NCBI RefSeq assembly: GCF_900099825.1
Contig: NZ_LT629693.1
Location: 4,785,001-4,849,000 of the forward strand
Reading direction: 5' to 3'
DNA length: 64,000 nt
Source of the DNA: Bradyrhizobium ottawaense
GTDB lineage: Bacteria > Pseudomonadota > Alphaproteobacteria > Rhizobiales > Xanthobacteraceae
Shown one piece after another: positions 32,927-41,878 of this stretch. Numbering within the stretch: position 1 is the stretch's first letter; every line of letters starts with the position of its first letter. Both the position numbers and the translations under genes were made by a program. The notes beneath the pieces were generated by a model. That model ran no database searches, had not been told where the DNA came from, and worked only from the letters and a program-made list of their open reading frames with translations.

Positions 32927-34633
32927 ATGGACATGATCCACCAACTTGTCACAGCGCAGCCCCTGCTGGCCCTCTTCGTCACTATCGCGCTCGGCTACTT
33001 GGCCGGAAAAATCAGAATCGGTGGTTTCGTGCTCGGCGGTATCGCCGGAACGCTGCTGGTCGGTGTCCTGATTGGTCAGTTCGGTGTCGCAATCGATAGC
33101 GGCATCAAGGGCGTGTTCTTCGCTCTCTTCATCTACGCCGTTGGATTCCAGGGCGGACCGCAGTTCTTTCATGCGCTGAACCGACGCTCCCTGAACCAAC
33201 TCGCTTCCGCATTCGTCATGTGTCTGACCGGTTTGCTCTGCGTGCTCGCCGCGGCCTGGCTGTTCGGCCTCGATCGCGGTTTGGCGGCCGGACTTGCGGC
33301 CGGCGGTCTGACGCAATCGGCGATTATCGGAACTGCCGGCGACGCCATCGGCAAGCTCGGGCTCTCGCCCGAGTTGATCAAGACCATGCAGACCAACGTC
33401 GCGGTCGGATACGCCGTTTGTTATATCTTCGGCTCGCTGGGGCCGATCGTCATGGTGAGCTGGTTTCTGCCGCTCATCATGAGGTGGAACATCCGGACCG
33501 AAGCCGTCAAGCTGGCCAAGGAGCTATCAGGCGGTCACGCCGAACTCGAACCCGGTGAATTCAATGCAGCCAGCCAGATCGCGACCCGTCTCTATGAGAT
33601 GGGGACGGACAGCAAAGCCACCGGCCTCACCGCGATCGAGATCGACAGGCAGCTCTCGGACGCATCCGTTGAGGCCGTCTATCGCGAGGGCAAGACGCTC
33701 GATCTCAATGAGGCCGTTGTCGTTGTTGCACGTGACAGAGTAGCGATCACCGGGATTATTTCGCAACAGGCAGCCGCAGCAGTCCTGTTCGGTCGCGAGG
33801 TGACACCGTCCAATGGCCTGTTACTGGTCCAGGAAAACCGCGAGATCGTTCTCACCAATCACGCATTGAGCGGTCGTGCGATCAGTGAAATCCACGATCA
33901 AGTCAACGTCGAAACGCGCCACGGCGTGTTCCTTACGGCAGTCAAGCGTATGGGGCTGGATCTGCCCGTGCTGGACAAGCTTCAACTCAAGCGCGGCGAC
34001 GAGTTGCATTTCACCGGAAGTCCGGCCGATCTCGATCGCGTGGAGCCGAAGATCGGCTACCGGATCACCGCTGCGGCGATCACCGACTTTGTGTTCTTCG
34101 GCCTCGGCATGTCGATCGGTCTGTTGATCGGCATGATCGAGTTCAAAATCTGGGGCATCCCGATCTCGATCGGAAGCGGCGGCGGTTGCCTGTTGGCCGG
34201 CCTGCTGTTTGGCTGGCTGCGCAGCGTCCATCCGAACTTCGCGGCGCTGCCGGTCGGCGCGTCAAACTTTCTGCGCGATTTTGGCCTGGCTGTGTTCGTC
34301 GGCATCGTCGGTATCACCGCGGGCCCCCAGGCCCTGGTCGCCATCGAGAAATACGGACTGACGCTGTTCTTCTTGGGCGTCGGTGTAACCTTGATCCCGC
34401 AGATCCTCACCTTCTTCTTCTCCTACTATGTTCTGCGCATTCAAAACCCGATCGAGGCACTCGCATGCGTCGCCGGCGGCCGCAGTGCCAACCCGGCATT
34501 TGCTGCTCTTTTGACGAAGGCAGGCAATGCCACACCGGTGGTGTCGTTCACCGTCACCTATGCCGTTGCCAACGTGTTTCTCACCCTATGGGGACCGCTG
34601 ATCGTCGGCATCATCGCAAAAAATGCTTCGTAA
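32927..34633 (+). CDS. aspT: Aspartate:alanine exchanger (AspT/YidE-YbjL family)
   Basis: A 568-residue membrane protein. The two hydrophobic blocks (about 10-190 and 385-565) carry the family repeats (GGLTQSAIIGTAGDAIGKLGL and CVAGGRSANPAFAALLTKAGNATPVVSFTVTYAVAN). Between them is a cytoplasmic region with two TrkA-C-like segments. AspT exchanges aspartate in for alanine out, an electrogenic step. The next gene makes alanine from aspartate, which supports the substrate call. Confidence 0.92.
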   Translation: MDMIHQLVTAQPLLALFVTIALGYLAGKIRIGGFVLGGIAGTLLVGVLIGQFGVAIDSGIKGVFFALFIYAVGFQGGPQFFHALNRRSLNQLASAFVMCLTGLLCVLAAAWLFGLDRGLAAGLAAGGLTQSAIIGTAGDAIGKLGLSPELIKTMQTNVAVGYAVCYIFGSLGPIVMVSWFLPLIMRWNIRTEAVKLAKELSGGHAELEPGEFNAASQIATRLYEMGTDSKATGLTAIEIDRQLSDASVEAVYREGKTLDLNEAVVVVARDRVAITGIISQQAAAAVLFGREVTPSNGLLLVQENREIVLTNHALSGRAISEIHDQVNVETRHGVFLTAVKRMGLDLPVLDKLQLKRGDELHFTGSPADLDRVEPKIGYRITAAAITDFVFFGLGMSIGLLIGMIEFKIWGIPISIGSGGGCLLAGLLFGWLRSVHPNFAALPVGASNFLRDFGLAVFVGIVGITAGPQALVAIEKYGLTLFFLGVGVTLIPQILTFFFSYYVLRIQNPIEALACVAGGRSANPAFAALLTKAGNATPVVSFTVTYAVANVFLTLWGPLIVGIIAKNAS

Positions 34634-34657
34634 CAGATCAGCATCGAGGAATTCAGC

Positions 34658-36250
34658 ATGTTAGAACGTAATTTCAAGCAATACGCCGCTCTCAGTCCGT
34701 TCGAACTCAAGGACAAGCTCATCGCGGTTGCGTCCTCGGACGCGCAGCGGCTGATGCTGAACGCCGGGCGCGGCAATCCCAATTTTCTGGCGACGTTGCC
34801 GCGCTGGGCGTTTCTCAGTCTGGGCGATTTTGCGCTGCGTGAATCAGAGCGCTCCTATTCATATCTCGACAGTGGCTTCGGCGGCCTGCCCGAGCACGAG
34901 GGCATCGTGCAGCGCTTCGAGTCCTATGCCGTGAACCACAGGCAGACCGACGGGGTGCGGTTCCTGCGTGCGGCGATCTCCTATGTCAGCGATCAGCTCG
35001 GCCTCAATCGGGATGCGTTTCTGTTCGAAATGGTCAGCGCTTTTCTGGGCAGCACTTATCCGACCCCGCCGCGGATGCTTTGCCATGTCGAGGAGATCGT
35101 CAAAGCCTATCTGGCTCAGGAGATGTTCGGCCCGCTGCGCCCCAGTGGGGCGTTCTCGGTTTTCGCGACCGAGGGTGGCACGGCTGCCATGACCTACATC
35201 TTCCAGACACTGCGTGTGAACGGGTTGATCAAGCCTGGCGACAAGATTGCCATGGCGACGCCGATATTCTCGCCCTATCTGGAAATTCCCGTACTTGCGG
35301 AATACGGACTCGAGATCGTCGACATACGCATGGACCGTGTCGATGACTGGCAGCTGCCGCAGGCGGAAATCGACAAGCTGATCGATCCCGCCATCAAGAT
35401 ATTCTGCCTGGTCAATCCGAGCAATCCACCGTCGTCGAAATTGTCGGACGCCGTTCTCGATCAATTGGCCGCAACGGTCGCGAAGCGGCCGAATTTGCTG
35501 ATCGTGACCGACGATGTCTATGGCACCTTCGCTGACGACTTCGTTTCGCTGTTTGCGAAATGCCCAAAAAACACCCTGTGTGTGTATTCGTTCTCGAAAT
35601 TTTTCGGTGCGACCGGCTGGCGGCTCGGCGCGATGGCCTTGCATGAGGACAATGCCTTCGATGCTGCTCTGGCGGCCCTGCCGGAGACCACCAAGCTTCT
35701 GCTCGACAAGCGCTACAGTTCCTTGACCACAACGCCGCGAAACCTGCGCTTCATCGATCGCCTGGTTGCCGACAGTCGCGCGGTGGCGCTAAACCACACG
35801 GCAGGTCTTTCGGTACCGCAGCAGTTGCAGATGGCACTATTTGCCTTGAGCGGACTGATGGACAGGGAACATCGGTACAAGGACGCAGCTAAGCAGTTGA
35901 TCCGAAAGCGGTACCTCACGCTGTACCGCCACATGGGTGTGGCGGCGCCGCATGAGCTCAATGACGTGAACTACTATTCCCTGATCGACCTGCAGGAGAT
36001 CGGGGGGACACTTTATGGGCCGGAGTTCAAGGCATGGTTCATCAGGAGCAACCTCGGAGTGAGTTTTCTATTCCGTCTCGCCGAGGAGACCGGCGTCGTC
36101 CTGCTGCCGGGCAATGGATTCGAAGTGGTCGATACCTCGGCGCGGGTCTCGCTCGCCAACCTGACCGAGATTGAATATGCCTCGATCGGAAAGTTCACCC
36201 GTCAGGTTCTCGACGAGTGCCATGCGGACTTTGTGAAAGCCGCTGCATGA
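34658..36250 (+). CDS. asD: Aspartate 4-decarboxylase (bifunctional aminotransferase)
   Basis: A 530-residue PLP enzyme of the large aspartate beta-decarboxylase type that converts aspartate to alanine and CO2. Motifs are NAGRGNPNFLATLPR near residue 35, FATEGGTAAMTYIF, NPSNPPSS, and the PLP lysine at about 314 in YSFSKFFGATGWRLG. With AspT 24 bp upstream it forms the known decarboxylation/antiport cycle that generates proton motive force and removes cytoplasmic protons. Confidence 0.93.
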   Translation: MLERNFKQYAALSPFELKDKLIAVASSDAQRLMLNAGRGNPNFLATLPRWAFLSLGDFALRESERSYSYLDSGFGGLPEHEGIVQRFESYAVNHRQTDGVRFLRAAISYVSDQLGLNRDAFLFEMVSAFLGSTYPTPPRMLCHVEEIVKAYLAQEMFGPLRPSGAFSVFATEGGTAAMTYIFQTLRVNGLIKPGDKIAMATPIFSPYLEIPVLAEYGLEIVDIRMDRVDDWQLPQAEIDKLIDPAIKIFCLVNPSNPPSSKLSDAVLDQLAATVAKRPNLLIVTDDVYGTFADDFVSLFAKCPKNTLCVYSFSKFFGATGWRLGAMALHEDNAFDAALAALPETTKLLLDKRYSSLTTTPRNLRFIDRLVADSRAVALNHTAGLSVPQQLQMALFALSGLMDREHRYKDAAKQLIRKRYLTLYRHMGVAAPHELNDVNYYSLIDLQEIGGTLYGPEFKAWFIRSNLGVSFLFRLAEETGVVLLPGNGFEVVDTSARVSLANLTEIEYASIGKFTRQVLDECHADFVKAAA

Positions 36251-36480
36251 ATCGTTCCTGATGTCTGCCAAACCACGAGAGGGCTTTCGCCTGCGTCCGC
36301 CGTATTGCAGAGGCTGAGCAACGAAGTACCGAAGGAGATACCCAACGTCGGTCCGCACAGGCCCTTCCAGCAACCAAATATCGGTGGCATTCTGGAAGAA
36401 CCCAAGTGCGGTGGTTGGAGCGAATATTACCGGCTACGTGAACCTGGATGATGCTGTTTAGCGCTCAGGGGCTGACGTCC

Positions 36481-37248
36481 ATGATTCAGAACGCAATGGT
36501 AACGGCCGGGCAGCTTTGGCAATCCGTTCGCGGCGAGGCCGAAAGCGCCCTTGCCCGCGATCCGCTGTTTGGCGGCACGTTGACGCGCGCGATCCTCGAT
36601 CATGCCGATCTCGGCAGCGCGGTGGCGCATCAGATCGGCGAACGGCTCGGCAGGAGCGCGGCGGACCGCGCGCAATTCGCACGGCTCACGCGTGAGGCAC
36701 ATCGCGCGGCGCCCGATCTGGTCGAGGCGGCGAGCCGGGATCTGCAAAGCATTGCCGTTCACGATCCCGCCGTAACAGGATTTCTGCCGCCGCTTCTGAA
36801 CTACAAGGGATATGTCGCGCTGCAGGCCTGGCGGGTGTCGAACTGGCTCTGGCGTCAGGACCGCACCGATCTGGCGCTGTTGCTGCAGAGCCTGTCGTCG
36901 GATTCGCTTCAGGTCAGCATTCACCCCTCGGCGTCGATCGGCACCTCGGTGTTTCTCGATCATGCCACCGGCATCATCGTCGGCGCCAACGCTGTCGTTG
37001 GCGACGAGGTGACGATCCTGCAAAACGTCACCATCGGCCGAAAGCAGGCGATGCCTGGCCGCGCGCCGAGAATCGGGCGCGTCGCGCTGCTCAGCTCGGG
37101 CGCCTCGATCCTCGGCGATATCCGCATCGGCGATTTCGCCAAGATCGGCGCCGGCTCGGTGGTTGATCGCGACGTGCCGGATGGATGCACCGCCGTCGGT
37201 GTGCCGGCGCGTCTCGTCAATTGCGCGGAAGCCGGACTGCCGGCCTGA
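36481..37248 (+). CDS. cysE: Serine O-acetyltransferase-like left-handed helix protein
   Basis: A 255-residue CysE-type enzyme. The N-terminal helices (EAESALARDPLFGGTLTRAILDHADLGSAVAHQI) are the SATase domain. The hexapeptide helix has HPSASIGTSVFLDHATGIIVG, QNVTIGRK and GDFAKIGAGSVVDRDVPDGCTAVGVPAR. It makes O-acetylserine for cysteine synthesis. ATG 36481 is chosen for its AGGGG site; 36448 is an alternative. Confidence 0.88.
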   Translation: MIQNAMVTAGQLWQSVRGEAESALARDPLFGGTLTRAILDHADLGSAVAHQIGERLGRSAADRAQFARLTREAHRAAPDLVEAASRDLQSIAVHDPAVTGFLPPLLNYKGYVALQAWRVSNWLWRQDRTDLALLLQSLSSDSLQVSIHPSASIGTSVFLDHATGIIVGANAVVGDEVTILQNVTIGRKQAMPGRAPRIGRVALLSSGASILGDIRIGDFAKIGAGSVVDRDVPDGCTAVGVPARLVNCAEAGLPA

Positions 37249-37300
37249 ACGTCCACCTTTTGCGGTGGAAAACATCGTCAGAACTTCCGCGGCTGGCGCT

Positions 37301-37420
37301 TGATTTGCCCGACGACGCAACCCACAAGGCCCGCGACAAATTGGCACGACGGGCAAATCACCAAAAGTCTGTCCAGCCCTTCGCGCAAAAATAATTTCGT
37401 TGCCCCGTCGGGCAAATCAG
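37301..37420. repeat. Dispersed repeat (TTTGCCCG type)
   Basis: TGATTTGCCCGAC at the left and GTCGGGCAAATCA at the right are inverted, with an internal CGACGGGCAAATCACC copy. It fills the gap after cysE. Confidence 0.7.
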
Positions 37421-37610
37421 ACGTTTAACTCCGCGCATCCTGTCCCACCAGAGCAACTGTGCTGAAGTAGACCGGTGATCGGCTGGCCTCAAGGCTGGCG
37501 CGAGGCGCGCCCCCGCCTTCGGCGGCTTACGGCCTTGACGCCGTCCGCTCCCCGGTCTGTTGGCTAGGCATGCGCTCGGTCGAGGACCGAGCGCGGTGAA
37601 GTGCGCTCGC

Positions 37611-38570
37611 TCAATTCAGTGCGTAACGGCTGGGATCCCATTTCTGCCGGCGTGCGATCATTGTGTTGAGGATGATGATCAGCTTTCGCATGCAGGCGAC
37701 GAGCGCAACCTTCGGCTCCTTCCCCTTGGCAAGTAGCCGTTGATAGTAGGCCTTGAAGACAGGATTGTTCTGTGTGGCCGCGCCGAGGCACGGCATGTAG
37801 AGGGCGTTTCGGACCCAACGGCGGCCGCCCTTGATGTGGCGTTCGCCGCGGCGCTTTCCGCTATCATCGTCATAAGGGGCAACGCCTAACAACGCCGCGG
37901 CGATCTCGTCGCTCACTTGGCCAAGCTCCGGCATTCCAGCAATGAGGTTCGCTGAGCTCGTTTCGGCAAAGCCCGGCACGCTCTCGACGATCTCGGCGCG
38001 TTCGGCAAGATGAGGTGTGGCCCTGACCTGGGCCGAGATCGCGACTTCGAGCTTGGCAATTTCCTCGAGCAAGCTCTTCAAGATACGGGTCCGCGCTTTC
38101 CGAGCCTGTCCTGGTGCAGCATGCTCGTTTTGAGCTTCCAGTCGTATCTTGAGATCGACCAGATTGAGACGAGCTTTCACCAGCGCCTGCAGCTCTTCGC
38201 GCGCGGCATCGTGCACTTGGCCCGGCGCCTCGCTGAACGTCTCTGCGAACCAAGCGATCATCTCTGCATCAATCGTATCGTTCTTGGCCAGGCGTCCGGC
38301 CGACTGCGCAAAGCTGCGGACTCGCTTGGGGTCGACGATCCGTACGGCGATGCCGGCCAGACGGAGCACCTTCCCCCAATCGCGCTCATAGCCGCCGCTG
38401 GCCTCCATCACCGCCCTGTTCACCTTGTGCTTGCGAAGCCAGGCAACCAGCTTGCGATGACCCTGGGCAGTGCTCGGATACGTCTGCCGCAGCGCCAACT
38501 CGCGAATGCACGCATCGACCTTGTCCTTTGCTACATCGATGCCGACGACAACGAGACCATTTTGTGCCAT
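37611..38570 (-). CDS. IS110-family transposase (DEDD plus Tnp20)
   Basis: A 319-residue recombinase. The RuvC-like DEDD domain shows Asp in VVGIDVAKDKVDACI, Glu in AVMEASGGYERDW and the Asp pair in RLAKNDTIDAEMIAWF. The C-terminal Tnp20 domain has GVAPYDDDSGKRRGERHIKGG, where Ser is the expected nucleophile. Both catalytic parts appear intact. ATG 38570 with GGGAG 6 bases away is preferred over ATG 38573. Confidence 0.92.
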   Translation of the reverse strand: MAQNGLVVVGIDVAKDKVDACIRELALRQTYPSTAQGHRKLVAWLRKHKVNRAVMEASGGYERDWGKVLRLAGIAVRIVDPKRVRSFAQSAGRLAKNDTIDAEMIAWFAETFSEAPGQVHDAAREELQALVKARLNLVDLKIRLEAQNEHAAPGQARKARTRILKSLLEEIAKLEVAISAQVRATPHLAERAEIVESVPGFAETSSANLIAGMPELGQVSDEIAAALLGVAPYDDDSGKRRGERHIKGGRRWVRNALYMPCLGAATQNNPVFKAYYQRLLAKGKEPKVALVACMRKLIIILNTMIARRQKWDPSRYALN

Positions 38571-38702
38571 CATCCACTCCCTTCCTTGCTCGGTACGGGC
38601 TCAACGGCCCTTGCAACTGTTCGGGTTGAGGAAGACACCGGAGCTGTCCCTCGCTCTCATACAGGCTCTGCCGCTTTGGGGCGTTACGGGCTCAGTTCCA
38701 GC

Positions 38703-38731
38703 AACGGGCGGTTCTGCTTCAACCGCCCGTT
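38703..38731. repeat. Strong hairpin upstream of IS110 transposase, possible bridge-RNA part
   Basis: AACGGGCGGTT-CTGCTTC-AACCGCCCGTT has an 11-bp perfect stem and 7-base loop. IS110-group elements carry a structured guide (bridge) RNA in the non-coding region upstream of the transposase; this hairpin may belong to it, or be a separate repeat. Confidence 0.4.
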
Positions 38732-38769
38732 CGCACATTCTGCCAGTTTTTGCCGACACAAGGGGCGTT

Positions 38770-39241
38770 GGCCATCGTCGCAAACGAGGGGCAGGGAGCG
38801 GTGGACGCGGCAGCACGCGAGACGAACGAGCTGTAGCGTACGGCGAAATCGTTTGGGTCCGACGCCCCGGTGCTGGCGTCAAGTTGGCGGAGCAATCTGC
38901 AAGCGATGGTGGCAAGAAAGCCGGTCACCAGGACGATTACGTATAAGCCGTAAAGCCATTGCGCAGGGAAGGCCGGAGGCTCTCCGCTGAACCTGTATGC
39001 TCGTGTGCGTGTTCTTGTTGCAACTATTGCACGCGAGACCGCGGGTGCAGCGCGCATCCGGTCTTCCCTGCGCCCTCTGATTTCGAGGGCAAGGTTTCCA
39101 GCAAAACTTCGGGCAGGTCATGCCGCGAGAATGCTTCTTGCTGTCATCACCGGCGAAAGCGGGTGATCCAGTATTCCAGAGGCCGCAGTGGCTGAAACGA
39201 GGGGCCGCGGCGTACTGGGTCGCCTGGGCCGGGCGATGACA
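38770..39241. repeat. Repeat debris upstream of tolQ
   Basis: This 470-bp stretch contains fragments that I recognise as multicopy in Bradyrhizobium: a block ending GCGCCCTCTGATTTCGAGGG at about 39070-39092, and a GTCATCACCGGCGAAAGCGG repeat at 39142-39241 that closes with GGGCGATGAC. On the minus strand a frame includes LYGLYVIVLVTGFLATIACRL, but it has no good start or context. No real gene is visible up to tolQ. Confidence 0.5.
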
Positions 39242-39331
39242 GTTGGGGGGGCGGTTTGACGATTCTGTCAAAATGGAACCCGTGATAACCCGCCGTACCG
39301 CCAGCATTTCCCGCAGCCGAATTCCCCTTTG

Positions 39332-39346
39332 GTAACCTCGCGTTAA
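39332..39346 (+). promoter_or_regulatory. CtrA-like site candidate upstream of tolQ
   Basis: GTAA-N7-TTAACC differs by one base from the CtrA full site TTAA-N7-TTAA. It lies 266 bp before tolQ. Cell-cycle control of tol-pal is plausible but unproven here. Confidence 0.3.
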
Positions 39347-39611
39347 CCACGCGTGGCGTCTGGTTGGAGGCGTAATGACGCGCGAATAGCCCTCGTTTTG
39401 ACATGTTGGCAGGGGATGCAGGACCCGGCTTTCGGCGGGCCCCCCATGTGACGCTAAGTGAGGCTCTTGCGCTGGCGCACATCGCCGCGCCCGACGCGCG
39501 GCTGTGGAACCGGCAGCCCGTTGCTCCGGAAGATTTGGGACCGAGCATGATCCGGAAAAGTGGAAAAGATCACGCTCAAACCGGAGCTAAAGCGTTGAGA
39601 GGATACCGACT

Positions 39612-40325
39612 ATGAATCCCGCCGACGTGGCCCAATCAGCACTGCCGCTGGCGTCCAGCGACGTGTCGCTGATCGCGCTGTTCCTGCAGGCCCACTGGGT
39701 CGTGAAAACGGTCATGCTGGGGCTATTGTCCTGCTCGGTCTGGGTCTGGGCGATCGCGATCGACAAGATCATCCTCTACTCCCGCACCAAGCGCGCCATG
39801 GACCGCTTCGAACAGGCGTTCTGGTCCGGGCAATCGATCGAGGAACTGTATCGGGCGCTGTCGGCCAAGCCGACGCAATCGATGGCGGCGTGTTTCGTCG
39901 CGGCCATGCGCGAATGGAAGCGCTCGTTCGAAAGCCAGACGCGGTCCTTTGCCGGCCTGCAGATGCGGATCGAGAAGGTGATGAACGTTTCCATCGCCCG
40001 CGAGGTCGAGCGGCTGGAACGGCGGCTTCTGGTGCTGGCAACCGTCGGTTCGGCCGGGCCGTTCGTCGGCCTGTTCGGAACCGTCTGGGGCATCATGTCG
40101 AGCTTCCAGTCGATTGCAGCCTCGAAAAACACCTCGCTGGCGGTGGTCGCCCCCGGTATCGCCGAGGCGCTGTTTGCCACCGCGATCGGCCTTATCGCCG
40201 CCATTCCGGCGACTATTTTCTACAATAAGTTCATTTCCGAGGTGAACCGGCAGGCCCAGCGCCTGGAAGGTTTCGCCGACGAGTTTTCGGCCATTTTGTC
40301 GCGCCAGATCGACGAGCGGGCGTGA
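39612..40325 (+). CDS. tolQ: Tol-Pal system proton channel TolQ
   Basis: A 237-residue MotA/TolQ/ExbB family protein with three membrane helices (VMLGLLSCSVWVWAIAIDKI; VLATVGSAGPFVGLFGTVWGIM; ALFATAIGLIAAIPATIFYNKF). It forms the proton channel with TolR that energises TolA. Length is normal. It starts the tolQRAB run; ybgC is 27 kb upstream instead of adjacent. Confidence 0.95.
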   Translation: MNPADVAQSALPLASSDVSLIALFLQAHWVVKTVMLGLLSCSVWVWAIAIDKIILYSRTKRAMDRFEQAFWSGQSIEELYRALSAKPTQSMAACFVAAMREWKRSFESQTRSFAGLQMRIEKVMNVSIAREVERLERRLLVLATVGSAGPFVGLFGTVWGIMSSFQSIAASKNTSLAVVAPGIAEALFATAIGLIAAIPATIFYNKFISEVNRQAQRLEGFADEFSAILSRQIDERA

Positions 40326-40362
40326 GGACGGCACATGACGAGCGCATGGTGAGATCAAGATC

Positions 40363-40833
<471 letters not shown>

Positions 40834-40903
40834 GCCATGACGGGGCGGGCCAAATGGCAAGCAATGGCTGACGGCGGAGCGGGAAGGGCCGGGTGAAGGT
40901 CAA

Positions 40904-41836
40904 GTGAAGGTCAAGGTCGACAAGACACTGGTTGCGTCGGTGGTCCTGCACGTCCTCGTGCTGGGCTGGACGATGGTGTCGTTTTCGACCCGGGCGCTCG
41001 AAATGACACCGGAAGACTCGGTCCCGGTGGACGTCGTCTCGCCCGATCAGCTCGCGCACATCATGGCCGGCATGAAGACCGGCAAGAAAGAAAACCCGAA
41101 GCCGCTGGTCGACAAGGTCGCCGAAGCCAAGCCGGTCGACGACGCCGTCGGCAAGGTGAGCGAGAAGGCGCCCGTCGTCACCGATACCTCGCCGCCGCCG
41201 CAGCCGAAGGTCGAGGAAAAGCCGGTCGAGAAAAAACCCGATCCGCCGAAGGTGGTCGAGAAGCCGAAGGAAGAACCGAAGCCGATCGAGAAGAAGCCCG
41301 ATCCCGTCAAGCCCGATCCGATCGCTGAGGCGATCAAGAAGGAAGAGAAGAAGCCGCCGCCAAAACCGGTCCAGCAGGCCGCCAAGCCGCCGGAGCCGGC
41401 AAAGCCGAAGACTGAGCGCGCCTTCGATCAGTCGAAGATCGCGGCGCTGCTCGACAAGCGCGATCCGACGCGCCAGGCCGCGACCGGCGACACACTGAAT
41501 TCCAATGCCGCCCTTGGCCTGTCGAAGGGCGCGGCCGCGGACAATTCCGCGACCTGGGGTGCGATGTTCAAGCAGCAGGTCGAGCGCTGCTGGAAGAAAC
41601 CCTATGGCGGCATCGAGCAGCAGAAGTCCGAGGCTGTGTTCGCCATCCGCCTGAAGCGCGACGGTTCGCTGGAAGGCATGCCGGTTCCGGAAGGCACGCC
41701 GGCGACCCCCTACCTTCGCGTCTATCAGGAGAGCGCGTTGCGCGCGATCATCGAATGCCAGCCCTACCGACTGCCCGCGGCGTTTTTCGAGGAATGGAAA
41801 TATTTCGCGCCGGTTTTCACCGAACAGAAGACCTGA
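40904..41836 (+). CDS. tolA: Tol-Pal system protein TolA
   Basis: A 310-residue periplasm-spanning protein: one N-terminal helix (LVASVVLHVLVLGWTMVSF), then a Lys/Pro/Glu-rich stalk at about 60-175 (VEEKPVEKKPDPPKVVEKP and similar). The C-terminal domain (WGAMFKQQVERCWKKPYGGIEQQ) has the conserved Cys. It links TolQR to Pal and TolB. The stalk is Pro-rich rather than Ala-helical, as in other alphaproteobacteria. Confidence 0.93.
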   Translation: MKVKVDKTLVASVVLHVLVLGWTMVSFSTRALEMTPEDSVPVDVVSPDQLAHIMAGMKTGKKENPKPLVDKVAEAKPVDDAVGKVSEKAPVVTDTSPPPQPKVEEKPVEKKPDPPKVVEKPKEEPKPIEKKPDPVKPDPIAEAIKKEEKKPPPKPVQQAAKPPEPAKPKTERAFDQSKIAALLDKRDPTRQAATGDTLNSNAALGLSKGAAADNSATWGAMFKQQVERCWKKPYGGIEQQKSEAVFAIRLKRDGSLEGMPVPEGTPATPYLRVYQESALRAIIECQPYRLPAAFFEEWKYFAPVFTEQKT

Positions 41837-41878
41837 CATTCGGTCCCCGGCGACCACAGATGAGCAAAGCTTGAAGCC

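Larger units (their letters stand above)
37572..38731 (-). mobile_element. IS110-type insertion sequence (minimum extent)
   Basis: An IS110-family transposase is flanked by non-coding stretches: downstream the hairpin GCGCTCGGTC-GAG-GACCGAGCGC at 37572-37594, upstream about 150 bp with a strong hairpin at 38703-38731. IS110 elements lack long terminal repeats, so the true ends cannot be placed; the element may extend to about 37440 and 38760. Confidence 0.6.

Noticed and set aside
32423..33316. 297-residue minus-strand frame over the lipoyl-like and aspT genes
   Set aside because: The opposite strand has two recognisable proteins; this frame has none.
38719..39057. 112-residue minus-strand frame with a hydrophobic segment
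   Set aside because: It lies in repeat debris, lacks a good start and resembles multicopy repeat sequence rather than a gene.
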